From Epichloe hybrida (Eukaryota > Ascomycota > Sordariomycetes > Hypocreales > Clavicipitaceae), in assembly GCA_019022495.1 (NCBI GenBank), contig JAFEKR010000003.1, positions 2,976,001 to 3,040,000 of the forward strand: a DNA stretch of 64,000 bases, written 5' to 3'. Under the pieces are notes generated by a model. It worked only from the letters and a program-made list of their open reading frames with translations. It did not search any database and was not told where the DNA came from. Position 1 is the stretch's first letter. Each line of letters begins with the position of its first letter. Shown here one piece after another: positions 1 to 12,466 of the stretch. Both the position numbers and the translations under genes were made by a program.

Positions 1-1648
1 ATACAGCTTTTACGCTACAGTGGTTATCTACTACACTAGCTAGCCCTTATATAGAACACCTAAAAGCAGCTAAAAATCTGCTAAGGTATTTATTAGGGAC
101 TAGATTCCTTGCTATTATCTATAGGGGAGACCCTAAAGGTTTAGTTAGCAAAAGCCTAATAGGTTATTACGATAGTGATTTTACAGGGGATAAAAAGACC
201 TCAAAATCAACCTATGCTTATCTATTCAAGCTAGCTGGCGGACCTATTAGCTGGAAATCAAAGAAAGCTAGTACAATAGCTCTATCAACACTAGAAGCTA
301 AAGCTGATGCTATCTGCGAGACCTTCCGGGAGCTTCAGTGGCTTCAGGGCTTATTTAAGGAGCTAAAAACCCCTATTTCTCCCCCTATCCAGATATATTG
401 CGATAATCAAGGCGCTATAACTACTGCTTATAACCCTGCTTTACATAGTCGTATAAAGCATATATTGCTAAAGTTTAACTATATGAGGCAATAGGTTTTA
501 GAGGGTTTAGCTAAGATCGAATATCTAGATACGAAGTCAATACCTGCAGATGGTCTTACGAAGCCTCTTTCTAGACCTCTTTATCAGGCTTTTATTAAGC
601 TTTTAGGGCTTAATAATTATTAAACCAACAACTAATTCCCTTCAACAAGGAACTAAAAACAACGTCAAAAAGGGAGCTATATTTAACAATAGCTAGGAAT
701 TCAAAAAGGGGGTCTTTTATTTTTTCCTGTTTTTCCCTTTTATCTGTTATTATCAAAAGTTGTTGTTTTTTCCCTATAGTCTCTTTGTACACTTCTAATT
801 GCTTTAAATGTAATTCTTTTGTAGAGGGGGTGTTAAAAATAAGACCTATTTTTAGCCCTTTTCTAGTTAAAGAACCTTCTTATTACTAGCTTGCTTTGCA
901 AGTCTGACAGCTGCACTGCAGCTGTCAACGGTCGCGAGGGCAGCTATCAATGGCTGCGTCGCAGCTGTCAACAGCTGCGACCGACCGTGTGGATGACTAA
1001 TTAGTCAATTGCGTTGTGGCTGCAAGTGTGGCCATAACCACGCCACTAGTAATTAGGTAAGCTAGGGTGACGTAAGCTAGGGTGACGTAAGCAGGTTACC
1101 CTACACATAACTTACCCTATAGCTATCTTTGACAACGATTTTCTCTTTATCTAGAGGTCGTACAAAAGTTTTACATATAGCAAATTGAAGCTTAAAGATA
1201 GGGCTTTCTCTTTATGTAAGGTTATTTTTTGGACTAAAAGTTGGTGCATACGGGTTGCTAGCTAGTATGGTGGTGAGTCGATTTTTTGGTTTTTGCATAC
1301 AAATGAATTTTGCAGAAAATCAAAAGTGGCCCGTAAGACCCTGTTGGCGGCCCGGATCCACCGATACGGTCGGTAGGTCTATGAGAGGAAGATCTTTTCA
1401 ACTAGCTAGATAGCTAGTCCTCTTAACCAACAACAGCCGCATTGCTCGTACAACGTATCTAAAATCAATTCTATTGCTTTATAAGATATCATAAAAGTAA
1501 TCTAAATTGAATTCTATTAGTTAATAACTGCCACAACCTTCCGTTGCGTTGCGTTAATTGATTTAACGTTGCAGCCCTATTGGTCCCCGACCGTAGAGCT
1601 TGCACCCGTACAGCTGTTGCCAGCTGGCAACTAGCTCCCTACATTTCA
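1..1648 (+). mobile_element. Copia (Ty1) retrotransposon, 3' end: RNase H plus 3' LTR
   Basis: The first 620 bases read as the C-terminal part of a Ty1/Copia polyprotein. The RNase H signature SKSTYAYLFKL...GPISWKSKK is followed by ALSTLEA, YCDNQGAITTAYNPALHSRIKH and the end LTKPLSRPLYQAF. One in-frame TAG near base 492 replaces a Gln codon, so the copy is mutated. A purine tract (AGAGGGGG) at about 823-830 comes just before the 3' LTR at 831-1648. The element runs off the left edge of the window. It is the same family as the complete copy at 22037-29616, since both the RNase H and LTR sequences align, but it is less altered by C-to-T mutation. Confidence 0.92.
831..1648 (+). repeat. 3' LTR of the Copia fragment (818 bp)
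   Basis: It starts TGTTAAAAATAAGACC directly after the polypurine tract and ends CTACATTTCA, giving TG...CA ends. It aligns along its length with the two 814-bp LTRs at 22037-22850 and 28803-29616, which lie on the other strand. Confidence 0.88.
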
Positions 1649-4600
1649 ATATTTTTAATCTTTCCTAAGACTTTAGATAAAGGTAAAAGTAGAATTACCT
1701 AACTAAATCCCTATATGCTTAAGAATAGTAATTTTTCTAAATAGCTTAAATAATACTATAAGGAAGTATATAGTTAGCTAAGAGTTTCTAATATCTTAGA
1801 GTTACCTATAGGGTTAAGGAAAAAAGGCTAAAGTTATAATAATATTTATATTAAGTAATTATAATAGAAACCGTAATAAGGAGGGTAGGAGTAATAGAAG
1901 ATAATACTTTAGCTTCCCTATAAATAACTTATAGTAAAGCTTATAGTAACCTAGTATAGGCTAGAGACTATTTAAGTACTTTAAATATAGTAGTTCTAGA
2001 TATAGTGTAAATAAATATAATATAGTAAACTACTTAATCTATAAAAGTAATAGGTATACTACTAAGAAGTATAAGGATAGTAGTAATAAAACCTTAGACT
2101 TAAATAAGATTCTAATTAGTTTAGCTTAGGCCTAGGATAATAGTCTTACTATAAAAAAACCTATAGATAAGAGAATAAGAATATAGGTATCCTTATAGTA
2201 AGATAACCACTAGTTAGTAGTGCTAGCGCTATTTAATATAGGCGTGGAATATTTAATAATCTACCCTAAATTATTATTAAAATAGGATTAGAAGAATATA
2301 AAAAAAATAGAGATAACACTAGAAAGTATAAGCAAGGATAAGATCTTACACTAGGGAATCCTATATAAACTAGTTAAGGTAAAAGATAGTATAAGCTATA
2401 TAAAGGTTTACTAAGTTAGCTACTATGTTACTAATATAGGAGAGGGAATGCTCCTAGGGATAGACTAGACCCTAGAATATAAACCTATAGTAATAGACTA
2501 GAAGCAAGGTTTCTAGAGGTTTCTAATAACCTAGGATTATATTACTTTTACTACAGGTAAGTAATAACTTTATAAGGTAGTAAAGTAGTCTTTTATTACG
2601 CTATTACTAGCGTTACTAAAGATTAAGGTAGTTAACCTAGAGGTAATAGAAGAAGATACTAATAAAAATTCACTAATAGGCAACATAATAAGTAATAACC
2701 TAAGTCACAGTGTAGTTATAGTAATAGTAGTAGAATATACTTACATATTAAAGAAGAAAAAACTAAGAAGCATAATAGTGCTCTAGGTAGTATTTTATAA
2801 AGAATTAGTAGCGCCTACGTAAGAGATAGATAGTAATATACCCCTGTAGTAAATTCTAGAAGAGTACGTGGAATTTGTAAATATGTTTTTAAAGGAGCTA
2901 GCTAGTAAGCTCCTGGAATTAGGTGGTTATACTTATGTAATTAAATTAGAAGAGGGAAAATAACTACCCTAGGGACCTATATATAACCTAGCTAAAAAAG
3001 AGCTAGAAGTGCTTAGGGAGTACCTAGTAAGTGCGTAGGAGAAAGGGTAGATTAGAAGATTAATAAGCCTAGTAGGAGCCTTAATTTTATTTATTCTAAA
3101 AAAATTAGGGAAATTAAGGCTTTATGTGAATTATAAGGGCCTTAATAGGATTACTATTAAAAATAAGGCCCCTTTGCTACTAATCTCCGAAATCCTTAAT
3201 TAATTAGTAAGTATAAAGATTTTTATGTTATTAAATCTTTAAGAGGCATACCACTAGCTACGTATCCGTGAGAGTAATAAGTAGAAGATAGCATTCCGTT
3301 GCCGCTATAGGTACTTTGAATATCTTATAATGCCGTTTGGGTTAGTAAATGCGCCAGCCACTTTTCAGGAATATATTAACAATACTCTTAAGGGGCTTAT
3401 AAATAAATTCTACATTATTTACCTTAATAATACCCTAATATATAGTAGTAACCCCGTAAGACACACGGAGTATATTAAAAGAGTGCTAGGGTGACTTCAG
3501 GACGCTAACCTCTATATTAACCTTAAAAAGTACTAATTTTCAGTTATAAAGGTAAAGTTCCTAGGTTTTATTATATCTAAGAAGGGCATTAAGATAGAAC
3601 TATTATAGGTTAAAGCCATTATAACCTAGCTAATACCTAGTAGTGTGTTTAATATTTAATTATTCCTTAGGTTTATAGGGTTTTACTAACACTTTATAAA
3701 ATAGTATAGTAAAGTAGTAGTCCTACTAATAAACTATCTAAAGGGTGTTTAACTAGTAAAGTTTAAGCTAGAGCCTAGTAAACTTATAGTATTTAAAGAA
3801 CTCTAAAAGAAGTTCTAGGAGGCACTAATCTTAGTGCACTTTAACTTACTTTATTTACTAAGAGTAAAGATAAACGTATCTAGTTACGTAATTAGAGCTA
3901 TACTTATAATATTAGTGCTAGGTAGCTGGCACCTAGTGGTGTATTTTTTAAGGAAGTTAACTAATATTAAACTTCGCTACTTAACCCTAGACGCTAAGTT
4001 ATTAGCAATCTAAGAGGCGTTTTAAGCCTAGAGATATTACCTTATATATTTAACTTATTAGATTATAGTTATTACAAACTATTTAAATTACAAGTACCTA
4101 GCTATAAAGCTAAAGCTATCTAGCAGGTAAGTAATAGTATTAGATAAGCTTTATCTGTTTAATTTTAGGATTAAATATTATATAAGTAAGCTAAACCTTA
4201 CTAATACCTTATTAAGAAGAGTAAATTATATTAGCAAGGAGCATAGGGCAAAGGCTATATCCTCGCAGCTACCTAACTTCTTAGCTAAGTTTTTAAATAC
4301 TAAGTAGTAAGAGCGCTATATATATAATAGTGTAGTTATAAGCCCTAAGGTTACATTACTTAGCGTAATTAATAGTTTATTATAAGAGCGCTATAAGGGC
4401 TATTTAAGCCTCTAGGGTTTTAAAAAGACATAACTTTATTATATTATTAAGAAACCTAATAGTCCTATAAAGCCTATAAGTGGTATGCTAACTAGGTCTG
4501 CTTATTATAAGCAGTGAGGTTACGCCTTATCTATATTTTCTAATATTTCTATAAGTCTAGCAAGCCTGCGGGTTAGGAGTCTAGCTAGGTTAGTAGTTAG

Positions 4601-4782
4601 CAAGTAGCGTAGGCGCCCCCTTAAAACGCTACTTAGCTATAATTTATCTATAAGTCTAAAAGCACACTATAAGCTAGCTACTTATAGTAGTGTTATAGCA
4701 AGAATACAAGTAGTCTAGTAAACCTCTTCTAAGTTTGCACGTAATGCTTATCCTATATACGTAGAATTAGAGACTCTAAAAG
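1649..4782 (+). mobile_element. Decayed Gypsy (Ty3) retrotransposon fragment
   Basis: AT-rich sequence with one reading direction interrupted by many TAA/TAG codons. Recognisable in order are a protease-like stretch near 2220-2480, a reverse transcriptase with the Gypsy motifs MPFGLVNAPATFQ and YLNNTLIYS (about 3100-3560), and an RNase H region (about 3780-4270). The catalytic YLDD-type box reads YLNN, another transition. No integrase and no flanking LTR pair was found, so the 3' end seems lost at the junction with MAK21 near 4783. The stop pattern (Gln codons turned to TAA/TAG) fits RIP. Confidence 0.85.
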
Positions 4783-7700
4783 CCCCCAACCAATGCCGGG
4801 ATAAAAAAGGAACAGAAAAGACAACGACACTCCGAGGAGGGACGACTCTCGAAGGAACAGAATGAAGATGGTCAAGAAGCTCTGCTTGCCGAAATAAAGG
4901 CTCTGGGCGGCGACGAGCAGGATCTTGAACTCATCAACGGTGTCGACTCTGACGACGAGACTTATGCCGCAAAGGGATCAAGCGCGCCGGTAGACAAGAG
5001 CTTGAAGGACGATCTTCTTGCTCTATCCAAAGAGCTTGGGTTCTCTAGCTTAGCTCCCGAAGCCACCATTGGATCCGAACCCGAAGAGGATGGGGTAGTC
5101 GGTAACGAAGAGTCTTCAGATGACAATGAGTCCAGTGGGGAAGCCAGCGAAGATGATGACGATGAGGAAATTGTGAAAAGCCGTGTAAAGAAAGTTGGAG
5201 ACATGGTTAGTAGGATCCGAACCCTGAAACCCTCGAAGCCCGAGCGGAAGCTAATTTGGGGAATCAGACGTTCGAACCACGGGCAGACTGGCATGCGTAC
5301 AAATTACCAAAACTGCCTGCACCAACAATAGATCAACTTGGACCATTCGTGGGTGCTGCAGATGCACTCAAATGGCACGCCAAAGCTCTGCTAGACAATG
5401 ACACTAACAAGTACAGAACTAGCGTTTTTGCTTCATCATCTCACAAATTCCTGTCTACTATTATGTCGTCTGGCACGCTCACGGACAAGGTTTCAGCTCT
5501 GACTCTGGCAGTACAAGAATCACCCGTACATAACATTCGTGCCTTCGAAGCTCTCATGAGTTTAGCTTCAAAGAGGAGTCGCGCACAAGCTATCGGAGCT
5601 ATCGGAGCTCTTGTAGATTTACTTGGCCCAGGAACACTGCTACCCTCAGAACGACGGTTGCGTCCTTTCCAAGGTCAGCCTGGACTTCTGGGAACCCTGC
5701 AGAAACATACAATCAAGTCATGGTCACCTAGTCAACCACTTCCCGGGAAAATTACTGAGGAGCATCTGATATGCTGGGCGTATGAAGATTGGTTGAAGGA
5801 AACATACTTCAAAATTATTCAACTGTTGGAGACTTGGTGCTCCGATGAAATCGAATACTCTCGAATGAAGGCTGTGGACTTTGTGTATGGTCTCCTCAGG
5901 GAGAAGCCGGAACAGGAGTCGAATTTGCTTACCCTTCTTGTGAACAAGCTGGGCGATCGCGACCGAAAGATTGCGTCCCGAGCATCTTATCTTCTGCTGC
6001 AATTACAAGTTTCGCATCCTGGAATGAAACCGATCATTATCCGATCCATTGAACAAGGTATCCTGCTTCATCCCTCACAAGACCACCGATCAAAATACTA
6101 CGCCGTCAACACGTTGAACCAGACCATTTTGAGCAACAAGGAGCCCGCTGTCGCTGAAAACCTTGTTAGAATCTACTTTGACTTCTTCATCACGATGCTT
6201 AAGTCGGGTAGTTTGGGAATTCCTCTAGAGAATGGCTCTGGCGCTACCAAAAATACTCGTAAACCTAGAACTAGGCCTGATGGTAGACATGGTGGCAAGC
6301 CAGATGGAAATCACACTCAGAAACCAAAAGTGGGAAATTCCACAGTGCCCGAAACAGAAGCTGCTGACAAGCTGGTTTCGGCGTTACTGACTGGTGTGAA
6401 TCGCGCTGCACCATTCGTCGGCGCAAATGATGCAATGTGAGTCCTTTCGGTTATACTGAATGGGCTAATGAGTCTATGTGAGCTAATGCGAGTCGCAGCA
6501 TGGAAAAACACCTTGATACGCTATTTAGAATTGCGCACTCGGCCAACTTCAATACTGGTATACAGGCCTTGTTATTGATCCAGCACTTATCAGCAGTCCG
6601 AAACTTGGCTACAGATCGTTTCTATCGAACACTGTACGAATCATTGTTGGACCCCCGTCTGGTCACGTCATCCAAGCAAGCCCTATACCTCAATCTGCTT
6701 CTAAGGGCTCTGAAGAGCGACGTCGACGTTCGAAGAGTGAAGGCTTTCGCCAAGAGAATGCTGCAGATTTCTAATCTCCACCAACCTCCCTTTGTCTGTG
6801 GATTACTTTACGTCATAGCCCATCTGCGACAAACGTTTCCTGGTCTATCAACGCTGGTTGAAGAACCTGAGGCTTCAATTTTCGACGACGACACATCAGC
6901 AGCATTACCTGGGTATGATGGCCGAAAGCGTGACCCCGAACACAGCAACGCGCAAAGAAGTTGTTTGTGGGAGATGGTATGTTGCATGAGAGAACACATG
7001 ATGATTTCGCCCAAGTGTCAATAAGTGTTAAACTGACTCCTCGCAGATTCCTTTCCAAGCACACTTCCATCCCTCTGTGAGCGTATTCGCCGAGGTCCTG
7101 TTAGAAAAGAAGAAGAAGGTGCAAAAGCCTGATATGGAGAGTCATACTCTCATCCGATTCTTGGATAAATTTGTGTACCGTAATCCTAAGTCAACCGACT
7201 CAGCACGTGGTGCGTCAATTATGCAGCCACTACGCGCGATGAAAGATTCGGGTGACATTTGGCTGGGAAGCAAAGGTACTGGCTCCATGTCAATACCTGT
7301 CAATTCTGCTGCATTCTGGAAGAAGAAGGCTGAAGATATCGCTGTCGATGATGTCTTCTTCCATGAATACTTCCAACACGCCGCCAGAGAGCCGAAGGCG
7401 GCGGGCAAGAAGAAGCAAGCTGATGGCGAGGAGACTGAAAATGATGAAGATGAAGTCTGGAAGGCTCTTGTGTCTACTCAGCCAGAAATCGAGGACGACG
7501 GGTCAGAAGCAGGGTTTGATGATCTGGATGATGTTGATATGGCTTCTGAAGATGGATCATCTCCAGCTCTCTCTCTGGAAAGTGACGTTGAAGTTGATGA
7601 AGACGATGACGAGGACATGGATGTGGCCTTGGATGAGGATGATGAACTTGGTTCCGATGGGTTGGTAGCCGTCGGTGTGGAAGATGACGAGGGTGGTGAC

Positions 7701-7820
7701 AAGAAGAGCGACGAGAAGAGTAAGAAGAAGTCCAGGAGAAAGGCCCTGAAGAACCTGCCGATGTTTGCATCAGTGGATGATTACGCAGAGCTGTTGGCTG
7801 CGGAGGAGGATGGTTTGTAG
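4783..7820 (+). CDS. MAK21: MAK21/NOC1 ribosome biogenesis protein (CCAAT-binding factor family), 5' truncated
   Basis: Noc1/Mak21 works with Noc2 in the nucleolus to move pre-60S ribosomes toward export and is essential in yeast. Exons read as <4783-5205, 5268-6436, 6499-6976 and 7047-7820, with introns of 62, 62 and 70 bp (gttagt...cag, gtgagt...cag, gtatgt...cag), about 947 residues. Visible are the family landmark FEPRADWHA just after the first intron, the CBF core (IMEKHLDTLFRIAHSANFN... to PPFVCGLLYVIAH), the block HFHPSVSVFAEVLL, and an acidic then Lys-rich tail. There is no in-frame ATG before base 5203, and stops in retrotransposon DNA lie just upstream (last at 4777), so the N-terminus and promoter are missing or displaced. 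The 5206-5267 stretch could instead be exon with a frameshift, but the splice signals make an intron more likely. Yeast Mak21 is 1025 residues, so perhaps 50-100 are absent. Confidence 0.92.
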
Positions 7821-8228
7821 CATATATCATATATGGCACACTGCCATATGACAGAGGATTTCGATCTGCAGCATCACAACAGGAAGGGTCCAAGGCGTGT
7901 ATAAGGCACCGATTAGTCTGTTTACCATGCCAATATGTTTTGTACAAGACAGGAGACGTATGCGAAGTTGACATCAGTCGCTGATCCGGATGGTGTATCG
8001 GGCTTTCAGGGCAATGGTGTTAATAAGCACCCAAACAAACAGAGCGTCTACATTGACGATCAGTTCGGTTCGTACCCGACAGGAAAAGTGGGACTGTAGA
8101 ACCTCGGATAACTTCAACTTTGGAGTCGCGAAGTACGGAACTCCGTCTTGAAATTTATTTGATAAGCAAATCTTTGTTCATCTGGCTGACAAGAAGAAGC
8201 GCACTCCGGCTGGGACTATCTCGCGAAC
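7821..8228. other. Intergenic, MAK21 3' side to thioesterase promoter
   Basis: 408 bases with ordinary base composition. No open frame with family features, RNA gene or repeat was seen. It should hold the MAK21 3' UTR and the promoter of the next gene. Confidence 0.6.
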
Positions 8229-9288
8229 ATGTTCAAACCGCCAGTCACATACCGGCTGGCGCAACAAGCATGGACAGCATGTCGACTGGACACACCGGCA
8301 TCATCGCCCTCGAGAGGCTCGACTGGCCGTTTCTCGCAACGCTGGGAGCACTCTAATTCCACCACGATCAATGGACGGAGTTCAGCAGCAATCGCAAGTG
8401 CTGCCGACGGCAAAACGATTGGACATCCCCCTGGCGATGCCTGCAATGGCAAGGGCCAAGCTACGCAAGCTTCCGGTGAGAGATTGAAATACGACATTTT
8501 TTTTCCGCAGATGTCCATTTTAGATGATGGTACAAACTAATACGACCGTCTAATGTCTCCCAGGCATGCCGAGTGGCCGACGCGCACTTCGAAACGGCCT
8601 ATTCTACGTTCTCTTTGGGTTGGCTTTCAGCTCCGCCGGAGCATATGCCTCATGGTACACGTTGAGGGGCCAAGGAATGGGCTTCTATTCCGACGAAGAG
8701 AGCTTGAAGCGATTCACCCCCGGCGAAGCCGATGCCGAGGCTCGTCGCATTGAAGAAACCATCAATAACCACCCAATGGTCGCCGAGCTGCGTCGGCGCC
8801 CGGAACTCACCGAGTCACGACCGCACATGACGATGCCAGGTCAATACCGAGCGCGCAGCCTCACAGGTAGCGCACTGGCAGGTCCGGGCAAGGTCCCCGT
8901 CCCAGCGTACGCTTGGGTCGAGAATGGAGGCAAGTCCCTTGTCTCCGTGGTGTTTGTGGGACAAGATCTCTGCGGCCACCCCGGTCTTGTCCACGGAGGA
9001 TTTCTCGCGACGATGCTCGACGAGGGCCTCGGGCGATGCTGCTTCGGAGCTCTGCCTCACAATATCGGCGTCACGGCCAACTTGAACATCAACTACCGGA
9101 AGCCGACGCCCGCGGGAACGTACTTGGTGCTCCGAGCGGAAACTACCAAGGTGGACGGCCGAAAGGCTTGGGTGAAGGGCCAGATTGAATCATTGCCTAG
9201 CCCAGGAGAACTGCCCAAGGTGTATGCCGAGGCAACTGCATTGTTTGTTTCTCCAAAGTACGCTGCTGTAAGTGGGATGGATTCATGA
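8229..9288 (+). CDS. Hotdog-fold (4HBT/PaaI-type) acyl-CoA thioesterase, probably mitochondrial
   Basis: Two exons, 8229-8475 and 8564-9288, joined across an 88-bp intron (gtgaga...cccag), give 323 residues. The N-terminal ~80 residues are rich in Arg, Ser and Ala with few acids, as in a mitochondrial presequence. A hydrophobic segment follows at about residues 94-111 (GLFYVLFGLAFSSAGAYASW). The 4HBT domain carries LVHGGFLATMLDEGL (HGG at about 226-228, DE at about 235-236), the catalytic signature of PaaI-like thioesterases, then NLNINYRKP. The family hydrolyses acyl-CoA thioesters; the substrate is not readable from sequence. The layout of presequence, membrane anchor and 4HBT domain matches a conserved group of fungal mitochondrial proteins. 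A start at 8566 would lose the presequence, so the two-exon model is preferred. Confidence 0.85.
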
Positions 9289-9745
9289 GACAGACCTCCG
9301 ACTAGAACTTGGAAGGAGAGAGAGAAGAAGAGGCCGAGAAGGGACACTTCGATGCAATATACTGACTACTGTCTGGTCGTCTTAGGTGCTGCCCAAAATC
9401 ACGTAGACGGAACATGTAGATCTGCTGCTGTCTCTCATTCTGCTTTTTTTTTTTTCTTTTTTTTTTTCTGTCTCCTTTAAACTACATTCGTGTTTGTCAA
9501 AAGGCTGTATTTACTACGGAGTTTTGCATGATACATTTTACACAGACAATAACTAGGAGCATCTTGCTTGCCGCCGGCCTCAGAGACGGGACCATTGAAT
9601 CCCCTTTGCTCTGCTCTGCTCTGCTTCTTTCAGATCGCGGTGGGGCCCCTGAGGATTCGGGCTGTCCTTCCTTTCCACCTTTGCTCCAGAATTCCAATCC
9701 TTCTTCTCATCTGATAAACTTCACTGGCATAGCATCCTTTCAAAA
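9289..9745. other. Intergenic with T-rich tracts
   Basis: 457 bases between thioesterase and MET14. Two T runs lie at about 9445-9470, and a TACGGAGT octamer at about 9515. No gene seen. The CT-rich part just before 9746 is probably the MET14 leader. Confidence 0.6.
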
Positions 9746-10669
9746 ATGGCCACGTAAGTACGTAACCTACCTACCTACACAACGGACTCTCGACGTCCAA
9801 GACGATCGACCACTTCCCCCAATCCATCCATCCACGTCTCGTTACTCGTTCAAGCGCAATCCCATTCTACCCACCCCCCTCCTACCCCTCCTCCAACAAC
9901 ACACCTCACATTTTTGGTAATCACCATCGCGAAACCAGTGGACTGATGTTTCTTGCTCCCCAGCAACATCACCTGGCACCCTTCCCTGTCGCGCCAAGAG
10001 CGCAACGAGCTCCGCGGCCAGCGTGGCCTCACCATCTGGCTCACCGGCCTCTCGGCCTCGGGCAAGTCCACCGTCGCGACAGCTCTCGAGCAGCACCTCT
10101 TACATCTCGGCCGCGCCGCATACCGCCTGGATGGCGACAACGTGCGATTCGGGCTGAACAAGGACTTGGGATTCTCCGAGAAGGACCGGACCGAGAACAT
10201 CCGCCGCATCTCTGAAGTACGCCTGCCCCCTTCTCATACTTGCCGTACATCATGCCAAAAAAAAAAAATTCATGTATGCTGCTGATTCACATGACGTTCC
10301 ACACAGGTTGCCAAGCTCTTCGCCGACTCTTCCACCATCGCCATCACATCCTTCATTTCTCCTTACCGGGCAGACCGTCATGTTGCTCGCCAGCTGCACG
10401 CCGCCTCTTCAGAATCCGAGCAAGAGCCCATTCCTTTCGTTGAGGTTTTTGTCCATGTCCCGCTCGAGGTGGCGGAGAAGCGTGACCCCAAGGGTCTTTA
10501 CAAGAAGGCTCGTGCCGGGGAGATCAAGGATTTTACTGGCATTTCTGCCCCGTACGAGGAGCCCGCGAACCCTGAAATCACAATCAAGACACATGAGAAC
10601 TCAGTGGAGGAATGTGTCGCTCAAATCGTCAACTGGCTTGTTGAGAAGGGCTATCTCAAGCTGAACTAG
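9746..10669 (+). CDS. MET14: Adenylylsulfate (APS) kinase
   Basis: It phosphorylates adenosine 5'-phosphosulfate with ATP to give PAPS, the second step of sulfate assimilation toward cysteine and methionine, in the cytosol. Exons 9746-9753, 9964-10216 and 10307-10669 encode 207 residues, the usual length for the fungal enzyme. The first exon is only 8 nt (ATG GCC AC) before a 210-bp intron; joining it restores the N-terminus [16 protein letters not shown]. The P-loop GLSASGKS is at residues 31-38, followed by [17 protein letters not shown] and [10 protein letters not shown], then [34 protein letters not shown] and GISAPYEEP. All are APS kinase landmarks. The second intron (gtacgc...acacag) is 90 bp. 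The downstream neighbour VMA5 is convergent. Confidence 0.97.
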
Positions 10670-10979
10670 ACTGAATCTTCCTTTGCAGTTCTCGAAAAGG
10701 AACGATTGGAAGGATCAAAAATGATGAAGTAGTGTATGGAAGGTGTTTTGATATTTAATTTATGTAGACACTTCTTCGGTCGATAATTTATTTCTCGGCC
10801 ACGGCCACGGCCTTGCATCCTTTCACAGACCATGACATGAGGTAGAATAAACACCGCCTTTGGCATCTATGTGGGCAATGCAAATCTTTCCCCTGGTCTC
10901 GCCCTTCATCCGCTTTCTAAAGAAAACGAAAGAGAACGAAGAACACCCCCGTAAAAATCCGTTCAATGACGCACTCTTA
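10670..10979. other. Short intergenic between convergent MET14 and VMA5
   Basis: 310 bases holding two facing 3' UTRs. No further gene or repeat seen. Confidence 0.6.
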
Positions 10980-12466
10980 TCACGGAAACTCCAGCTCATA
11001 GTAAACGTATGCTGTGTACTCGTGGCCCTCACCGGTCCCAAGGCCCGCGGCTGCCATTTCCGAGCTCATCGCAGCGTCGTCTTTGGTAACTCTGCCTCGC
11101 TTGTCACGTCCGAATGCGTTGCCTCCCAAGTAGGAATAGCTCGAGTCGAGGGCTGTTTTTACTTTAGGCGCCAACTTGGGCGTGGTCTTTGGGGGGAAGT
11201 TCATGTCAGCCAGGTAATTTTTCAAGGGAACAAAGTAGATTTGGTCATAGAAGACAAAAGCCAAAGCCAGAAGGCCGTGTGCCATACCTTGACTAGTGCT
11301 GTGGCATATTCGAGTGGCAGGCCGTACCGCAGCACAGCTTCAACGAAGACTCTAAGTGTTAGGACATGGATCCACACCATGACACTCTCGCTCCAACCAG
11401 TTCGACCGATGCGCAAGGCTTCACCACAGACCTTGCGCTCTTCGTTGGTAGCACGGTCTAGCTCCCGTTGCTCAGCTTCTCGACCACCTTGAACATAAGA
11501 GTACTGACGAGGCGTCCATTTCTGCTCTCGACATTTGTGAATGAACTCGGTACTGTGTTTCTTGAATGTGGCGACAGCAAATAGAGTAAATTCGTCGTCG
11601 TGATCGATCTCAACAGAAGACCGGGGCACGACTATGGGAGCCAAGGTTTCATAAGATTGGATGAAGTCCTTCTTGGAACTGTTTGGTACAGCAATGAGAT
11701 GTGTCTCAATGAACTCGGAATCTTGAATGAGTAGCTTCGGGTTGACAATGGGAGTCAGGGACTTAGTCGCAAGGTTGCCACTATTGGATGCGCGAAGCTG
11801 AGTCAGGCCACCCGATCCTTGGTTGAGGAATTCAGAAACGGTTCAAAACATGCTTGACTTACGTTTGACGTCGTTGTAGAGTTGCGAGGTTCGATTTGAC
11901 CGTATTGTACTGGCTAAATTTGCTTTTGACGTCATTATCGACTGTGCTCAACTCCTAATGTCTGTATTTTAGCAAGCGCGACTTGGTGAAGGAAAATGTG
12001 GTGTCCATTTTTTAACCTTTTGCAATATATCTATCAGCTCACCAAGTGATTTGTCGCTTCGATATCGAATCTTGCTCCAAGAGAAGGTGCGCAAATACTG
12101 ATCCGTTGGCTCTTGAGAAGGCACACGTTAACATCATGACGCTGACGCGCGAGGCTGTTGATATAACTCACTGTCGTTCACCATCTTGTAGGAAGCCAGA
12201 CGCTCTTCGTCGTTATTCAGAATAGATTTTAAGGATTCGCCAACCTTGGCCACGACGGCATGGCATGTTGACTCAAGCTTCGCTAGGTCGTCGGCTTGTT
12301 GAACAAGTGCATCTAGGGTTCCGATCTTGAAATCAGGGACGTTAAAGGGGCTCACGGAGCCAGCATCTGACGAGACCGTTGCGGAGAGAGACGATATGGC
12401 GTCGTCCTTATTGCTGGAGTCGAAGGCGCCGAGGGGCAGAGACACGACAGCATACCGGGAAGGCAT
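10980..12466 (-). CDS. VMA5: V-type proton ATPase subunit C
   Basis: Subunit C links the catalytic V1 sector to the V0 membrane sector of the vacuolar proton pump and is released when the enzyme is switched off. Five exons on the minus strand (12466-12172, 12111-12017, 11954-11863, 11780-11288, 11186-10980) give 393 residues, the normal size. The start is MPSRYAVVSLPLGAF. Joining exons restores the family text NDKPTDQYLRTFSWSKIRY, GELIDILQKELSTVDNDVK, QTGNLATKSLTPIVNPKLL, WTPRQYSY, WSESVMVWIHVLTLRVFVE, RYGLPLEYATALVKTTPKL and GEGHEYTAYVYYE near the C-terminus. Introns are 60, 62, 82 and 101 bp; the second has an unusual GTTAAA donor. VMA5 is transcribed away from the AT-hook gene, which starts 834 bp away. 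Confidence 0.97.

Noticed and set aside
7474..7974. 166-codon minus-strand open frame
   Set aside because: Antisense of the acidic tail of MAK21; composition is the mirror of repeated Asp/Glu codons.
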